Positions 39,401-50,300 of a stretch of DNA of 64,000 bases are shown in pieces. The position numbers and the translations under genes are program-made. The stretch is from contig OU612072.1 of NCBI GenBank assembly GCA_914767715.1, positions 14,136,001 through 14,200,000 on the forward strand, given 5' to 3'. This DNA comes from Membranipora membranacea. Lineage: Eukaryota > Bryozoa > Gymnolaemata > Cheilostomatida > Membraniporidae. Under the pieces are notes generated by a model. It was not told where the DNA came from. It worked only from the letters and a program-made list of their open reading frames with translations, and ran no database searches. The first letter of the stretch is position 1; every line of letters begins with the position of its first letter.

Positions 39401-41299
39401 GCCGTCACTAATTTCGATAGTATATTCTATGCAGTATCATGACTGTACATAATATATAGCCATGTGCTAGCTCTGGTCTGATTGGCTGTTAGGTGGGGAA
39501 AACAGCCAATGTCTGGTCACTGAAAGTACTTCCTTTCACATTCACTATATATCAATAGGTATTCTTAAGATGTAGTAACTGCAGTCATATTGCAGGGGTA
39601 GTCTAAAAATCCTGTCAAAAAATTATCTTCAAGATTGATCAATTAGAATTATACATTGAAAGGTGTTCGAATATCGACTATTGGCAATTTGACTGTCCTT
39701 GTTGATTTATTTTAGTAATGAATGTCGTTTTCATCATAACCCTGATCATAGCTGCCTTGGGTGACATGGTATTCTAGAGCTCTCAGTCTAAAGTAGAAAA
39801 CTGCTATAAGTGCAATATAAACTGCAATTGGCCCAGCTTCAACGGAGTTTCTCTCAAAGTTGAGATAGGAAGGTACAAAAAATGTACTATTTTGTATATA
39901 TATACCATCATTAAAATAGTACCTGTTTTAGTACCTTCACATCTCAACTTTGAGTGAAAATGAGTTGAAACTGGGGCATACGCTGTTGATTAACCTCATA
40001 GCAGTTCTCTTAATTAGACTGAGAACTCTAGAATGATATCAAAAACCTGATTCCTTGACAATCATATTAACTAAACCTTAGGTAACCCACCTCGTATTCT
40101 TTCATTGTATCGTTCTCTGATTTGGATGATTTTGTATCGAGTTCTTCTGGTTCTGTTACGATTTCTAATTCTGGAAAGTAATACTTCAGAGACACGCTAT
40201 CAGACTTCTTTGCTAAGGATACCTCGGTAGACACTGCAATTAAAGGAACAATATTTAAAAAGACCTGTAGGAAATGCTGTAAACCTTTGTATATAGCTAC
40301 TATTCAAAGGCACAACCACATCTCATAAAATTCAGAAAAGATATATCCGAGTTTAAGAATTTGAATATGTCCATCTTGCTTGACTCTTTTTACTCAACAT
40401 CTGATGTAAACTACTGATATAGGCCAAGCCATTATGGGCTGTCTGGGCGGGGTTGAAATTTGACATGAGAAGACCACTTTGAAATAAGCTCAAATAGTTG
40501 TCCTCTCCCACAGACCCAGACAGTCATATAAAGCACATAGTGTCTGAGGACTATCCTAATCTGGATGTCCGGATGATATAATCATAAACCAATCTATCAA
40601 ACCATCCCATAAAATTTGGTTTTATCACATTTCACACCATTTTTATCTTTCATGCTAGAAATTGAAATCGGCAACAGTCATAATTGGATATAGGCCTATT
40701 AGATGTACGTCCCCAGACGAGCTGAAAATTAAACTTTCCTTACCCTCGCGGCTTTCCTTACACTCCTGTTTGTGACCGTGTTTCCAGTGCATTGTCTGAT
40801 GCTCTTTACTGCAGTAAGATACTCGTGTGCAGCCAGAGCACTTCTTTGTAGCTGAACAGTGGCAAACTGCACACACTGTCTGTTTGTCTTCGACCCTCGG
40901 ATACTCGACATATTCATCAAAAGAATCATCATCAGGTGGAGCGCTGTCATAAAAGTCATTACACCTAGACAGCTGTGATCTTAAACATTTCAAAGTCCTA
41001 TTTGTACAACCACTGTTATCACATACAAATAAAAAAATAGTCCTGTGGTATGCCTGGTTATTTGCGTTGTCCCCTCTGCCATCAATGTTGTTGGAGTCAT
41101 CATCAGGAGAGTAGATTTGAAGCAAGAATTTACATGTTCTTGAGCAATGATCACATTTCAAGCTGTCATAGCCAGGTACACCATCAAATGAGAGCCAGCT
41201 TGGTGGGCCACCGAGCTTGGACGGGAATAGATGACTGAGTAACCTCCATTTTTCTTCACAAACTTCAGCAAATCCCAATTCCATGCCTGAGTTTGCCAT
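36494..41299 (-). CDS. PDCD2: Programmed cell death protein 2 (PDCD2), complete
   Basis: Five exons join in phase to 374 residues: 41299-40744, 40233-40091, 39046-38906, 37554-37441 and 36664-36494 (TGA). The N-terminal part (MELGF, the SKLGGPPSWL motif, then C-x2-C-x3-C) and the C-terminal domain (FPELEIVTEPE, CGGERTFEFQVMSQTLSYL, SLDWGTLLIYTC, EFIWKQD) are diagnostic of PDCD2. Between them, residues 143-180 form a MYND zinc finger (CAVC...C..C...YC...H...H...C). PDCD2 is a conserved eukaryotic protein that acts as a chaperone for the ribosomal protein uS5 (RPS2) in 40S assembly. Length is close to the usual 340-375. It is divergent with the ING gene, 280 bp apart. Introns 3 and 4 carry a SINE and a CACACTGA MITE. 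Confidence 0.95.
37159..37357 (+). mobile_element. CACACTGA-ended MITE (copy 1)
   Basis: Runs from CACACTGATCACGTTATATA through TGTATATCTCTGATCGATAG to CGATCAGAGATACACATGAT and GATGTCAGTGT. The two ends are imperfect inverted complements about 48 bp long. Similar copies are at 44434-44647 and 47135-47348, and a partial one on the minus strand at 47718-47837. Confidence 0.75.
37590..37826 (-). repeat. tRNA-derived SINE, family 1 (copy, minus orientation)
   Basis: On the minus strand the head reads GGAGGTGGCTCAGTTAGTTA (A box), then GGTCGTGGGTTCGAAGCTCA (B box), followed by a non-tRNA body shared with the copies at 43965, 50611, 56606, 59766 and 60803. Lies in intron 3 of PDCD2. Confidence 0.8.
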
Positions 41300-41579
41300 T
41301 TCCGGAAAAGAAAGACAAAAACACTGACAATCTGTAAAATTAATGTTTATATCTCAAGGTCACATGAAGGTAGAAAAGCTCTAGTTCTAAAACAGCAACT
41401 CCAGTCAATCCCCTCTTTGACAGAAAAGTATGGTTAAGAGTCTAATATCTTGTGTAGAAAACCAGACTGTAAGCAATTAGAAGTCAAGGAGAAATATTGC
41501 CAGCTGATATTCCAGAGTCAAGCTGTGGGTTGTATATTGCCGAAGCACAGCCTGCTAGTGTGAACTCTAGTGTTACAAG
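41300..41579. promoter_or_regulatory. Divergent promoter between PDCD2 and the ING gene
   Basis: Only 280 bp separate the two start codons, which point away from each other. Any core promoter and both 5' leaders must fit here unless upstream untranslated exons exist. No TATA box is seen, which fits two broadly expressed genes. Confidence 0.55.
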
Positions 41580-44500
41580 ATGACGATGGTTAATCAGGCC
41601 CATGTTGAGGCCATCTGCTCAGCCACTTACCTAGAAGATTATCTTGATTGTTTGGACGCTCTTCCAGATGAACTGCAGAGAATTCTGACCCAAATCAGAG
41701 AAATTGATATGAGACTCAATGGTGAGTAAGGATAGACTCAATTGAATTCAATTTCTGACCAGCTGTGTTTCTGTTTTCAAAGGAAACAGGTTCTTGTTGT
41801 GGTGAGAGATTATTACCAAGGACTTTTTGTGATTTTTGTAAAGCAATTTATAAGACAGCCATTAATTTAATATACAATAAACTATGCCTGTCGAGGGCCT
41901 TTGTTGTTGTGACCCTTGTTGTTTAGTTTATTGAATTGTGAAGTTGTTTCTTAAGCTTACTTTTCGATGTGGTAATCATTGCATTTATTAGTTTGCATTC
42001 TGAGGCTAAAATCATTCCCTATGCCTTTTTGGGATATGTCATTATTTTCACAATAAAACCAAATGAAACCAAAGGGTTTCCAAAACAACATGTAGCATAG
42101 CCTCTCTATTATAGTATCATAATTGGTATAATTTGATTCATGACACATTCCAGTCAAATAGGCCTAGCTCACCGCCTTATGTCGCAATAACTTCACAAAT
42201 CACAACTAATAAAATGAAATCATTTAATTGCAGAGTTGGAAAGGGAAACGATTCCATTTGAGGACATGTTCTCCAATCTGAAGGACGGTGAGCTCCCCGA
42301 TAGCAAGTATCTCTCTCAGATGCAGAGAACACTACTCAGAATGCAGGTCAGTGGATTCAAAGGCATCTAAGGGGGTAGTGGTCAGGATTCGATATTCTCA
42401 ATCTGAGAGTTGCATGTCCGAATCCCGGTCGCAACCTATGCTGCTAATGGAGGTGATCTATTCACACATTATCCTAGCTTTCCCACCATTATCTTGTACA
42501 ATGGAGCACTAAAAAGATGAGTTGTAACATGTATCATTAATCTTAATGTGAGAATATTCTCGTTTGCACCAAAAGGGGCACTGAATAGCAGATAAAGTGT
42601 TTATTATGATTATCATATATTTTCATATTGGTAGAAGGAGCCATGGTTGTTGCAACGAAGGCCTCATTTATATAGTTGATTCTGGCTTCAAAGCCCACCA
42701 TTTTGATTTGAGCTGTTATTTTTCTCTCTATGATTGAATCTGGATAAATTAGAGTGATGAAATTAATACCTTACTATTGGGAAGAAAATTAAAACGGGGA
42801 AGCCTCTAAGAGACATCTTCATGAGATGGGAACATTACGTCACACTGAAGGACGTATGAGTTGAAAAACTCTATCACCACACACTGCCTACGTATTATGT
42901 TAAGTGCTGTAGCTGATAATCAAATGATATTCTTGTATAAAACAAGTCGTTGACAATGTCAGGCTCCTATCGGCTCTGCTTTCATTCCAAGTCGAGATAA
43001 ACCAAATGCATAGATCGAAAGATGCTCGATTTTGACTACATTCAAATATTGATGGTGTAGTTGTTTATTTGGTTTTGGCCTACCTACAACAAACATCTGC
43101 CGAAGCGCAAATCTGACACATGCCGCCACTCTAGTAGGCTTAAAGACATACCGCTAGTTTACACAAACTACCGTATAACAAAAAACAGCCTGTTTAGTAA
43201 ATATGTGGACTAGAAAACATGTTTTCTGTTTCATTATTGTCACAATTTGATTTTGCCAATCTCATTTTACGAAAGTATTTTTATTTTCATTCACTTGTAA
43301 TGCATGCTTCATATGATCCGTATCACCTGTTACGAATTTTAGCAGCAAACTCAATAAATCAATCAATCAAAAGGCCTAGATAAAAATGTTGTTGATAATG
43401 TTGTTGCTTATAGGAGTTTGAAGATGAGAAGATACAGCTCTCAGGTTCACTAATGGAGTTTATTGAGAACAGAATGAAACAACTGGAAGCTGATCGTGAA
43501 AATCTTGGTGAGTCTGAACAAAAATCCTAGCTCCATGCAATGCAGCACTGTCCTAGGTATTTGAATTGGACTGCAGACAAATGGCAGCATTTCGAAGCTT
43601 AAACAAAAGGGATTGTACGTCTTACTTCGCTGATGGGCCTACCTTCATAATATTGTGACTTTGACAAAAACCTAATGGGTGTGAATCCATTCTCCACTAG
43701 GCCAGATCTGAGAAACAAACAACCAAGCCCAATTATGACCATCCTTCACAAAGGTCCAACATGAACACCTTGTCCTCTTTTTTTTACACTTTCATTACCA
43801 AATTTTTCAGATCATATTTTTATCAGCCCACATCGTTAATAAGCAGGAAACATTTTTTAGTCAACATAAACACAATAATGGTACGCCCATACACACTGGC
43901 CAGGTTAAGATTGGCATGACTATGATGCAATCATTAGCTGTCATTCAACTGCAAAATTAGGAGTAGGAGGTGGCTCAGTTGGTCAGACTGTTGTTCCTCA
44001 AGCATGCAAATTTTGAAGATTGTTGGTTCAAATCTCACTGCCCTCCATCGACTCCAGTGGTGTGTTCTGACTTACCTGCAAACAGAGAGAAAAATTGTGC
44101 AGATATTGTGACCTGGCTCCTAATGCAACTAATATTTAGCCGCCCATGCTTTATGATGCGGCATTTGATATTACAACTATATTTTACTCAACCATTTTGT
44201 TCTCTTTGCAATGAAACTCTGTTTGTTTTCATGTAGATCCTGCCAATCATATGGTAAATGAGAATTCCAGTAACACTAGATCGTCAAACTCTAACAGTAA
44301 GAAGTCATCGAGTGAAGCTAAGACCTCTACCTCTGTACAAGCGTCCTCGTCGACCCTCTCTGCTGACAAAGACAAACAAGAGACCAGCAAACAGGTAAGT
44401 CAATGTTCGTCTAGCAGACTTCTGGGTAGATGGCACATTGATGGCATGATATACTACTGCATGTATATCTCTGATCGAAAGAAAGTGAATTAATTCACTT

Positions 44501-46466
44501 AGCATGAGTACCATCAGAAGGAATTTGGTGTGACGACCCGACGTTAATTTCATTAATTAGGGGCGGGAACTTGTTAGGAACCCAAACTACATTGACTCTA
44601 AAGATCAGAGATACACATGATAATAGTGTTGTGTGGATGTCAGTGTGATTGGATGGAGTCAACCACAAGTTGATTGTATGAAGTCAAATTTTTCAATAAG
44701 TGATGAATCATTCATCTGTCACGGGTCAAAAGTCGTTCAGGCGAGCTCGCAAGTCGTAGCTAAGCAAGACATCTAGTTCTAGAATGTTTAGTCTCTTGCA
44801 GAGCACCAGTTGCCTGTTGAAAATCTAAGTGTCATTGAGTAACATTGAGCATCTATTAGTTTACCTACATTCGAATCCGACATTTATAAAAATAGATAAA
44901 TCTAGAAAAGAGAATCCTTACGATCTCCTCTACTTCGTTTCTACAAATATGTAACATACAAATAGTTAAATGATGTCAAAAACTTTCCTAATCCCTCCCA
45001 CCCCCAACTCTTAACGTGATGGTGCTTCTTCTATGAACAGGATGTAACATTTTTCAATTGTTTAGAATGTGATCTAGCTAAACCAAGGAATTGAATTATT
45101 GTTTTGTAATATCTATCAATTCATTCATAAATGACTAATTTTACCCCAGAATGACTCCCGCAGCGCCGCAAGTTCCGCCAAGAAGCGAAAGCAGAAACAG
45201 CCAGAGACACCAGTCAGCACGAGCACCAAGTCAAACACAACGAGCAGCAGAACGGGACAGGCCAGTAACAGCAGCACTGCTGCTGCTAACAGCTCAGCCA
45301 GTACCTCCACATCGACCAGAGATAAATCTCACCAAGATGAACATACTCCTGCTAGAAAAGTAAGAACTGAAATAGTGCTGGTTTGTTTTTTTCAATTTAA
45401 AGACTACCCAAAGACCAAAGCATGTTATAGTAAGGCAGTTACATATGATAAAATTTTGTCAGATTTGCGTCCTGTTCCCCTTGATAGTCTACTCAAATTG
45501 TCAAACTTCCTTTCAAATTCTTTTAGCAGGCAAGTAACTCCTCAGCCCGTGAGCGTGAAGAAGAGAAGAGCGTGACTAAGCTACCCCCAAAGAGGAAGAG
45601 AAGAAGCAGAGCACAAACCCCAGCTAAACCTCAGAAGGAGATTATAAAAGAGCCGAGCCCTGAACCGGAGGAGCCCACTTACTGTCTGTGTAATCAGGTA
45701 TGACTATATTTATGTATTGGTATTGTATTAGTATTGGTCATGATATTAGTATTGTATTAGTATTAGTAATATTACTAGCACTGGTATTGTATGACTTAGT
45801 ATTAGTATCGTATAAGTAATGGTGTTAGTATTTGTTTTGGTATTATCCTCAACATTAGTACTGGTATTGATATGAGTCTCGGTATTGATATAAGTATTGC
45901 TTCCTACTCATGTGGAAGCAGTTCTGGAGTTTCAATCAACAGATGAGCAATTATCTAAAGAAAGCTGTGCCTAAGTTTTAATACCAATAATTTAAAGCTG
46001 TGATGTTTTAATCAATCTGCAACCTAGAGGAGTAAAGGATTCCAAAGGAGGAAAAGTATGAACGGCTGGTTTTAGTGAAAAACATGGCTAGCAGATATAA
46101 CATAATCATTGCAAAAACAAACATCTTAGTTAGTGAAAATTGGTACTAGCTAATAATTATCTACTCCTCTAGGGTGTATATAATAATATATATGCGTTGA
46201 TTGATAAAAATATGTGAAAAGTTACGAGTTATCTGCTCACGGCAATGGGTAGATAATTCCTATTATTCTATATGTCATTTCGTTTGGTAATTTTGTTGGT
46301 GATGTTTCAGATATCTTACGGTGAGATGATTGGTTGTGACAATGATGCCTGTCCAATCGAATGGTTTCACTTCAACTGTGTCAGTCTGACCAATAAACCA
46401 AAAGGAAGATGGTACTGCCCTAAATGTAGGGGAGACAAACCTACAGTCATGAAGAGACATCGGTAG
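41580..46466 (+). CDS. Inhibitor of growth protein, ING1/ING2 type
   Basis: Seven exons join in phase to 346 residues: 41580-41721, 42234-42346, 43414-43507, 44237-44394, 45150-45359, 45530-45697 and 46311-46466 (TAG). The N-terminal ING helical domain has [18 protein letters not shown] and [20 protein letters not shown], matching the ING1/2 pattern. A Ser/Thr-rich linker with Lys/Arg clusters (nuclear localisation; KKRKQK and KRKRR) is encoded by exons 4-6. A C-terminal PHD finger runs from YCLCNQ to CPKC with the WFHFNCV and KGRWYC cores, which in this family reads H3K4me3 in HDAC or HAT complexes. A short basic tail (KRHR) may be the polybasic region. Exon 6 has a tandem acceptor (TAGCAG, 45524-45529), so one extra Gln is possible. 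Confidence 0.93.
42368..42475 (+). repeat. tRNA-derived repeat, family 2 (copy)
   Basis: GTAGTGGTCAGGATTCGATA (A-box-like) and a CTCAATCTGAGAG anticodon-arm-like palindrome are followed by TGTCCGAATCCCGGTC (B box), then CTATGCTGCTAATGGAGG. The same body appears reversed at about 59440-59520 and as a fragment at about 6085-6125. Resembles a tRNA-Glu-like head. In intron 2 of the ING gene. Confidence 0.65.
43965..44170 (+). repeat. tRNA-derived SINE, family 1 (copy)
   Basis: AGGAGGTGGCTCAGTTGGTC (A box) is followed by TTGGTTCAAATCTCACTG (B box), then the shared body through CCGCCCATGCTTTATGATGC. In intron 3 of the ING gene, ending about 65 bp before exon 4. Confidence 0.8.
44434..44647 (+). 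mobile_element. CACACTGA-ended MITE (copy 2)
   Basis: Same blocks as copy 1: TGTATATCTCTGATCGAAAG, TTAGCATGAGTACCATCA, GTGTGACGACCCG, ATCAGAGATACACATGATAA and GATGTCAGTGTGA. Begins 40 bp after exon 4 of the ING gene. Confidence 0.75.
45397..45472 (+). mobile_element. TTAA MITE, truncated copy
   Basis: TTAAAGACTACCCAAAGACC and the following GTTATAGTAAGGCAGTTAC match the left end of the copy at 48101. The right end is missing. Located 55 bp before exon 6 of the ING gene. Confidence 0.65.
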
Positions 46467-47134
46467 TGTCATTGTTTTCTGGTAACACACGTAACATTTT
46501 TTTCTTTGTCACAGTCGAGACGTTGCCTCATATGTAAATATCATAAATCCAGTTTATTGTCAATTATATGCAGTACTCTTGTAAGTATTCATTAATTCAT
46601 CGTTTTTCTATACTATGCCAATTTCGAGAATGATGAAATGCTATTTTTTGTCCTTTAAATAGCTCCAGATGAATAAGATTCAATTTTGACCTGATGTACT
46701 GTTTAAACAAGTTTACTTCACCCCATTGATTCCGACTCAATGTGGCGATCATTTCTAGTTCAGCAGCTGTAAATATCATATAAAAAGTACTTTTTTCTTC
46801 ATTATTTTTCATTCATTGCTGTGAAATTTTTCCTTAGCTGTAAATATCATATGAAACAATTAACAATCACAATTATACAATAACCTGCAATCTTCAACAT
46901 CTAAATCAGTTTAATTTTTAGGAAACATGAACATGGGACACAATAGGAAAGCCTTGCCGGTTATTGCTTCTCAAACACATTTGACTGAATCACCAATTTG
47001 ACAACTTGCAAACAATACATACAAAAGAATTCTGAAAAAATTGGGTCAAAAACAGAGCACATTTATAGCTTAATAGCCTTTATTGTTTTTGTGATATAAA
47101 AAGATCCTGCTTCAACAGTAAAGCAGACTCCAGC

Positions 47135-47348
47135 CACACTGATGACGTGATATACTATAGCATGTATATCTCTGATCGACAGAGAGCGAATTAATTCACT
47201 TAGCATGAGTACCATCACAAGGAATTAAGTGGGGCGTCCGAATTAAATTTTTTTAATTGGGGGAGGGTACATGTTGGGTACTGATATTAAATTGACTCTA
47301 ACTATCAGAGATACACATGATTATAGTGTAGTGTAGTCTTGATGTCAG
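47135..47348 (+). mobile_element. CACACTGA-ended MITE (copy 3)
   Basis: CACACTGATGACGTGATATA begins the element and TATCAGAGATACACATGATT to GATGTCAGG closes it. It lies in the narrow gap between the converging ING and ACTR10 3' ends. Confidence 0.75.
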
Positions 47349-47363
47349 GCTAAAATAATATAA

Positions 47364-47369
47364 TTTATT
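47364..47369 (-). terminator. Polyadenylation signal of ACTR10
   Basis: AATAAA on the minus strand, 31 bases past the ACTR10 stop codon. Very close to the stop but the best match nearby. Confidence 0.45.
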
Positions 47370-47399
47370 GCGGAAAAAAACATTAAAAAAAAAGGTAAT

Positions 47400-50300
47400 T
47401 TAAATAAGAGGATTGTGGGGTAGTGAGTCGATATCGGGGGTGAAGGTCGACCAGTCCGGTACGTGACCTCCTGATGATTGATACTGAGCTTTAGTGATAG
47501 AGTAACAGTCCAAATTACCGCATGAACCGAGTAGTGAACCTGTAAATACAAAAATATCATATATAATGTGAAGAAAATCAGGTATTTTGGTATCATTCTA
47601 GAGTTCTCAGTCTATTTTAAAAAATTGCTTTAAGGTTTATTGACAGCAAGTGGCCCAGTTTTCAGTTTCAAGGCACTATTTTGTATCCAATCATTAGAAT
47701 AGTACCCTAACAGGTTGAAATTCAACTCGGGTCGTCACACTGAATTTCTTCTGATGGTACTCAAGCTATGTAAATGAATTCACACTCTTTATCGATCAGA
47801 GATATACTTGTAATGGTATATGATGTATTCAGTGTGCTTCATACCTCCGAGCCATGCAGTATAATTCTCTTTAACTGTGGGTTTGTGGAAGGCAAACTTG
47901 TTCAATGTCATGTGATTTGAGTATTTTTCTTCTTGACTGAGTTCTATAAGTTCCTTTTGTAGCCTGTGAGTGAAGCCGGGCAACATACTGTTACCCCCAA
48001 TGATCACAATGTTTTCTGCCAACTTTCGCCTGGTATCTGTTGGACACTACAATATAACAGAGACTGTGTCACGAATCATTCTACATTAATATCAGCAAAT
48101 TTAAAGACTACCCAAAAACCAAAGCATGTTATAGTCAGGCAGTTACTTATGATAAGGTTGTGTTAGATTCACAAGGTAAAAAAATTCAATGCTCTACCTA
48201 GCATGAATTATTGATGGTGGAAAGAGTGCCTTCCATAAGGGAAGTTAACTCTCATGCTTTGCACTATGATGTCACACAACTTTATCATAAGTAACTGCCT
48301 TACATATCATGCTTTGTCCTTTTGGTAGTTTGCAACATTGGAGTTGTTCCCCCAAAATGACCTGTTGATCACAAAGAGCTCTTGGGATTGCTCCCTTTTG
48401 TTGGAAGGAACAATGAATTCAAGCTATGACCAAGGTATTTCATAGTCTGGAATAAAAAGGAACAAGGATGTGGGTGGGTTTTAAGACTAATACTCTACGA
48501 TCTGGAAATTTGACTTATAAGTAATACAAACAAGATTAAACCCGAATTTGATCTAATAATGTGATCTGAAGTATGATCAGAAAGCTTAAACAGGCAGACT
48601 TGTTTTTGAAAGAAAAGTATAGACCTCAAAAGTTATTAGTTCCACTTGACTACAAGAATAAGGACAATAATTATGTTTGGGTAAAAAAGTGCAGCCTTGA
48701 TATCTATAGCCCTGTTTGATACTGTGCATGTATTTTAACTCACTTTCTGCATGCCACAGCTGAGTCTCACTGCACGATCAGATTCTCAGCTTTCTCGGCT
48801 TTTCCCATGCTGAATGACCAAACCGAGACCAGACCAGGTCTCATGAGTAAATGATAATATATAATATGCTGATTCCAAATTTAACAACTATTATGAAGCC
48901 AGGTCTACCCTAGACCAAATTTGGTCCATTTTCCTGCATTCTGAGTTGCTCCTGATCCACTGCGGCGTGACCAATGGAAGGGAGCAACTGGAATGAAGGC
49001 AATTGGGTTGAACTTGATCTAGGTCGATCCTATATGAGGTAATCAGCAATTACCTGATCTAGAAATCATTTCTAGCCTTGAAGGCTTTTACTAATAATAA
49101 TGCTAAAACTACTCTGATCAAAAATCACTACCTTGACTATACTATCGAGGACTAGATGAGATAGAGTCTGCTCTGTGTTAGTGTAGTCATACATAACCTC
49201 ACAAGCCATCTCCCTAACTCTACCTGGTATCGTCAGCACAGAATCACCTGTAACATGGGAAATACAGTATTATGTGTGCCAGCCATCGAGTGCCAAACAA
49301 AACTAAGGGAGCGAACACTTTTTTATTTCTATGTCAATGATGAATGTGTGAAATATGTATAAGTGAGAATTTTTTACATCAATTTTTATGTTATTTTTTT
49401 CCTTTTCAATCTGAGATCCCAACAAAATGCAAGTTTTATGCATTTTATCATTCTGTTTTCTTTCATGTGCCAAAACCTGTGAGGGTGGCCACTTTTCTTA
49501 AGGTAGCATAAAATGGCTTGTAATAAATATTATATTATTATTATATATATAATAACTCTATGTTGCCAGCATATGATGATACCACCAGTGAATACTTCAT
49601 TTACGCATCATTGATGGTGAAATGAGTCTAGGCTTGAGGGAAAATTGAACATTCACCTGAGAGGAAATGTTCGTCATTTTGAAATAGACCAATTCAAGGC
49701 TAACACTGATTCATTACGTACACTTTTTATAAAACTCCCCTTCCAGTTGGCAAAAACTTTTCTGATGCTAGCTAACACTTAGTCGGCTTCAAAACTGGCT
49801 AATCTACAGTGAAACCTCTCAGGTAACTATCTTTCTGGTGTATCGATAACCGGAGTAGCATAACTAGCTTTCTTTTGCCAAACAAATGGCTTACAAAAAT
49901 TAGCCAGTCCCAAGTAGCATTCAAGAAATGCCCGAATCATCAATGCGGAAAGAATTTCATAGCTGTTTTCAGTTTTGTAAACAAGACCATTTCCCAGGCT
50001 ATATTTTTCATGCTAGTAGGAACAGCCGATCAGATCAATGTCAGACAAGTACCTGTATTGGATGTTCTAACTATAAAGGTTATGTTGACATTTCCATTCA
50101 ATGAGAAGAGTTTAATTCAGTGATCAGTGCATATTCATATCACTGTGTAATGTGTACTGGATAGTACTGATGGAGGGTGATGTACCTGTGAGAGGATATT
50201 TGACATCTTGCGGAGGATCTGGTGTTTGCACTGCAGCTCCATCTTCTGCCTGACTCGCCTCTCGTAAGGATTTAGCTCTGTCATGTCTCGTCACAAAACA

